Source of the DNA: Rhodospirillaceae bacterium
Lineage (GTDB): Bacteria; Pseudomonadota; Alphaproteobacteria; Rhodospirillales; Rhodospirillaceae
NCBI GenBank assembly: GCA_040219235.1
Contig: JAVJSV010000011.1
Coordinates: 310,001-374,000, forward strand
Reading direction: 5' to 3'
DNA length: 64,000 nucleotides
Shown here: in pieces, positions 61,047 to 64,000 of the stretch
Layout of the letters: the number at the start of each line of letters is the position of its first letter
How positions within the stretch are numbered: the stretch's first letter is position 1
Notes under the pieces: generated by a model
What the model was told of the DNA's origin: nothing
What the model saw: the letters and a program-made list of their open reading frames with translations, nothing else
The model's database searches: none
Made by a program: the position numbers and the translations under genes

Positions 61047-64000
61047 ATGTTGAATTCTATTATCTCGCTGTCGATCCGCCATCGCCTGCTGGTGGTGGCG
61101 GTGATCGCCCTCAGTTTTGTCTACGGCGGCTTGGCGATGCAAAGCCTGCCGATTGATGTGTTGCCTGATCTCAATCGTCCCACGGTGACAATCTTTACGG
61201 AGTCCCAAGGGTTGTCCCCGGAAGAGGTGGAAACGTTGGTGACCCGGCCCATTGAGGCGTCTGTGTATGGGGCCAATGGTGTGGTGCGGGTGCGCTCGGC
61301 CTCGTCCATTGGCCTGTCGATTGTCTGGGTCGAGTTTGACTGGGACATGGACATCTATGTGGCGCGGCAAATTGTGTCGGAAAAACTCAGCCAGGCCCGC
61401 GAGGCAATTTACGGGCGGGTGAATCCAACGCTGGGGCCGATCACCTCGATCATGGGCAACATCATGGCGATTGGGGTGACCAGTGAAACTGTCACCGGCG
61501 AAACTGTCACCGGCGAAACTGTTACCGGTCCCATGGAGCTGCGCACGCTGGCGGAGTGGGACATTCGCCAACGGCTGCTGGCCATTCCCGGGATTGCGCA
61601 GATCACTGTGGTGGGCGGGCAGTTACAGCAGTTCCAGGTGCTGATTGATCCAGAGCGTCTGGTGTTTCATCGCGTGCCACTCTCTTCGGTTTTAGAAGCG
61701 TTGGACGAAACCAATCTCAATGCCACCGGGGGCTTTTTGCTGACGGACTACACGGAAGGTCTGATCAGAGTGCTGGGCCGGGCGCAAACGGTTGATGAAA
61801 TTGCCAACACCCTAGTGCCAATTCCCGGCAGCGCCGCGCGGCGGGTGACCATAGGTCAAATCGCCGAAGTAAAACTGGGCGGGCCAATGGCGCCGCGCGG
61901 GGATGCGTCCATTAATGCGTCACCGGGCGTGATTTTGTCGATCCAGAAACAGCCCGACGCAGATACGGTGACTCTGGTGTCTGCCATTAAGGCCGAGTTG
62001 GTGGCCATACAGGAGACATTGCCTCAGGATGTGACGTTGCATGACGACATTTTCAGCCAAAGTAAGTTTATTGAAACAGCGGTGGCAAACGTTGAAGAGG
62101 CGTTGCGCGATGGCGCGATTTTGGTGGCCATCGTGCTGTTTCTGTTTCTGCTGAATGTGCGCACAACGTTGATTACCTTGACGGCCATCCCGCTGTCGCT
62201 GGTGCTCACACTGATGGTATTTCAGGCCCTGGGCCTGTCCATCAACACCATGACTCTCGGTGGCATCGCCATTGCCATCGGGCAATTGGTCGATGATGCC
62301 ATTGTCGGCGTGGAAAACACCTATCGGCGTTTACGGCAAAACCGGCAGAAGGGGGAACCGAAAGATCCGCTGGTTGTGGTGCGTGAGGCCACCCAGGAGG
62401 TGCGCGATCCGATTATCTTTGCGACCTTTATTGTGATCCTCGTGTTCCTGCCGCTGTTTGCCTTGTCGGGCGTTGAAGGACGCATCTTTACGCCACTGGG
62501 GATCGCGTATGTGACCTCTATTGGCGCGTCGCTGATCGTCTTTCTGACCGCAACCCCGGCGTTGTGTGCCTACCTGCTGCCGCGGATGAAACAGATGGAC
62601 GCGGAAAAAGACGGCCTGGTGGTGCGGGGCATCAAGTGGGTGCAGGCGCAAATTTTGAGAGTATTGCTGCCACTGCGCTATGGGGTGTTCGCGGTGTTTG
62701 CCGTGTTGCTGGGCTTTGGTGTGTGGTTGACCAGTGAATTTGGTCAAGCCTTTCTGCCCGAGTTCAACGAAGGTGCGCTGAATGTGTCGGTGGTGATGGC
62801 GCCGGGAACCGCATTGGCGGAGTCCAATCGCATCGCGGCGACGGCGGAACGTCTGGTGTTGGAGGTGCCGGAAGTCATTAAGGTGGGCCGCCGGTCTGGC
62901 CGTGCCGAAAATGATGAGCACGCGGAGAGCATCAATGTGTCTGAGCTGGAGTTCTTTTTGCAGCCCTCGGACCGCGCCCGCGAGGAGATCATTGAAGACA
63001 TTCGTACCCGGATGGAGCAAATCCCCGGTGTGCTGACCAATATTGGTCAGCCTCTGTCGCATCGTATTGATCACGCCCTCTCAGGGGTGCGGGCGCAAAT
63101 TGCCCTGAAAATTTTTGGCGATGATATGGCCGAGTTGCGACGGTTGGCGCGGTTGGTCGAAGCCGAGGTGGAAACCGTAGAAGGCATCGTGGATCTCAGT
63201 GTCGAGCAGCAGGTGCTGACGGGGCAACTGCATATTCGCGTCGATCGTGAGCAAATTCTCAACCGGGGTCTGACGGTGGCCGATGTGGCCGACTACACCG
63301 AGTTGGCGCTGAACGGCAGAACCATGGGTCAGGTGATTGACGGCATCCGGACCTATGATCTGATCGCCCGCTTTGATGATGAAACGCGCGCTTCGGAAGA
63401 CTCTATTCGGGCGTTGCCAATTGAAGTGGCCGAGGGTGGGTATGTGCCTCTGGAGTTGTTAGCTTCAATAGACGAAGCGCTGGGCGCGAACGTCATCAAT
63501 CGCGAGAACAGCCAGCGACGCATCATCGTGCAGGCCAATGTGGCGGGCCGGGATCTGGTGAGTGTGGTGCAAGACATTCAAGGCCGTATCAACGCGGATG
63601 TGGAAATTCCCTCCGGGTACTTTGTGGTGTACGGCGGCGAATATGAGAGTCAGTCAGCGGCCTTGAACGCCATCGTGCTGTTGGCGGGGTTGGCGTTTCT
63701 CGGCATGTTCCTGGTGCTCTACGCGCATCTCGGCAGCATCAACTTTGCCATCCAGGTTATGTTGTCGGTGCCACTGGCGTTTGTGGGGGCGGTGATTGGG
63801 GTGTGGGCGACCGGCGGTGTGTTGTCCATCGCCACGGTGATCGGCTTCATTACGTTGACCGGCATCGCCGCCCGTAACGGTATTTTGATGATCAATCACT
63901 ATTTGTATTTAATGCGCGAGGAAGGCGCCGCGTTTGACACGGCGATGATCACCCGTGGCACCCAGGAAAGAATCATTCCGGTGCTGATGACGGCATTGAC
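61047..64000 (+). CDS. Heavy-metal RND efflux pump CzcA (partial, runs off the edge)
   Basis: Inner-membrane pump of the HME-RND family; 984 codons are visible from ATG 61047 (GGGGGG in front), with the end outside. MLNSIISLSIRHRLLVVAVI and PIDVLPDLNRPTVTIF open the protein. The TM4 proton-relay motif reads IGQLVDDAIVGVENTYRRL (Asp416, Asp417). Porter-domain landmarks include GPITSIMGNI and MELRTLAEWDIRQRLLAIPG. Three exact ETVTG repeats sit between them. The frame stays open throughout. Forms the pump with the two genes upstream. Confidence 0.92.
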   Translation, partial: MLNSIISLSIRHRLLVVAVIALSFVYGGLAMQSLPIDVLPDLNRPTVTIFTESQGLSPEEVETLVTRPIEASVYGANGVVRVRSASSIGLSIVWVEFDWDMDIYVARQIVSEKLSQAREAIYGRVNPTLGPITSIMGNIMAIGVTSETVTGETVTGETVTGPMELRTLAEWDIRQRLLAIPGIAQITVVGGQLQQFQVLIDPERLVFHRVPLSSVLEALDETNLNATGGFLLTDYTEGLIRVLGRAQTVDEIANTLVPIPGSAARRVTIGQIAEVKLGGPMAPRGDASINASPGVILSIQKQPDADTVTLVSAIKAELVAIQETLPQDVTLHDDIFSQSKFIETAVANVEEALRDGAILVAIVLFLFLLNVRTTLITLTAIPLSLVLTLMVFQALGLSINTMTLGGIAIAIGQLVDDAIVGVENTYRRLRQNRQKGEPKDPLVVVREATQEVRDPIIFATFIVILVFLPLFALSGVEGRIFTPLGIAYVTSIGASLIVFLTATPALCAYLLPRMKQMDAEKDGLVVRGIKWVQAQILRVLLPLRYGVFAVFAVLLGFGVWLTSEFGQAFLPEFNEGALNVSVVMAPGTALAESNRIAATAERLVLEVPEVIKVGRRSGRAENDEHAESINVSELEFFLQPSDRAREEIIEDIRTRMEQIPGVLTNIGQPLSHRIDHALSGVRAQIALKIFGDDMAELRRLARLVEAEVETVEGIVDLSVEQQVLTGQLHIRVDREQILNRGLTVADVADYTELALNGRTMGQVIDGIRTYDLIARFDDETRASEDSIRALPIEVAEGGYVPLELLASIDEALGANVINRENSQRRIIVQANVAGRDLVSVVQDIQGRINADVEIPSGYFVVYGGEYESQSAALNAIVLLAGLAFLGMFLVLYAHLGSINFAIQVMLSVPLAFVGAVIGVWATGGVLSIATVIGFITLTGIAARNGILMINHYLYLMREEGAAFDTAMITRGTQERIIPVLMTAL
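61485..61529 (+). repeat. Three tandem 15-base repeats inside the RND pump gene
   Basis: GAAACTGTCACCGGC twice, then GAAACTGTTACCGGT, coding ETVTG three times at residues 147-161. In frame, between the GNIMAIGVTS strand and MELRTLAEW. Confidence 0.95.

Noticed and set aside
62331-63074. Minus-strand open frame of 247 codons inside the RND pump gene
   Set aside because: Rich in His, Arg and Gln in the way of shadows of high-GC genes, and the plus strand codes a clear RND pump.

Overview
The window looks like chromosomal DNA of an alphaproteobacterium, probably free-living and aquatic. The reasons are the order surA-pdxA-rsmA, a pal lipoprotein gene at the end of a tol-type operon, a PhaR-type regulator divergent from a PHA synthase locus, a PAS_5-type protein, and many genes for uptake and catabolism of small organic compounds. 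I cannot name a genus. I found no rRNA, tRNA, transposase, integrase, prophage or CRISPR array.

Layout: 1-0.7 kb, the end of a tol-pal type operon closed by a strong terminator. 0.9-5.6 kb, a tightly packed five-gene operon (MFS transporter, VOC dioxygenase-like protein, quinone-oxidoreductase-like protein, FetA/FetB-type ABC exporter). 5.6-11.4 kb, mostly single genes: a His-rich NiCoT/UreH-like membrane protein behind an FNR/FixK-like box, two cupin proteins, a LysR regulator, exported proteins of unknown role and a hidden 33-codon gene for a very basic peptide. 11.6-22.9 kb, a TPR protein, a beta-propeller glycosidase-like protein, an alpha/beta hydrolase with His at the nucleophile position, a PAS_5 protein, an orphan family-5 solute-binding protein, a TonB-dependent receptor, a crotonase and an FMN-binding glutamate-synthase-like protein. 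22.9-27.1 kb, leuC without leuD, then a small ORF coupled to a DapA-family aldolase, a dienelactone hydrolase and a TauE/SafE permease. 27.2-31.6 kb, a five-PAS hybrid histidine kinase plus a separate receiver. 31.6-37.8 kb, an aminotransferase, membrane protein, subtilase, GST and DUF2937-like protein.

37.9-42.0 kb holds the queuosine genes queA-tgt-queG in overlapping order, followed by a SUMF1-domain protein. The predicted Tgt has lost two of the three zinc-ligand cysteines although its catalytic residues are intact. 42.0-50.8 kb is a polyhydroxybutyrate region: phaR, a PhaE/phasin-like gene, a PhaC-like synthase, phaA and phaB, interrupted by an esterase and a MATE exporter. Two identical palindromes that fit the core of the PhaR consensus lie between phaR and the synthase genes. 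51-53.7 kb holds a LysR gene divergent from a methyltransferase that is coupled to a small acidic protein. 53.7-57.0 kb is surA-pdxA-rsmA on the minus strand, with a phytanoyl-CoA dioxygenase-like gene upstream. 58.2-64 kb is a CzcCBA-type heavy-metal efflux operon with a His-rich secreted protein at its head; the RND pump runs off the right edge.

No single gene cassette here is clearly a new system. The observations most worth a second look are the zinc-site-degenerate Tgt, the small basic gene at 8995-9096, short tandem duplications of palindromic units at the 3' ends of two minus-strand genes, the paired PhaR-like palindromes, in-frame tandem repeats in the metal-efflux proteins, and two uncharacterised coupled gene pairs (24539-25554 and 52094-53691).
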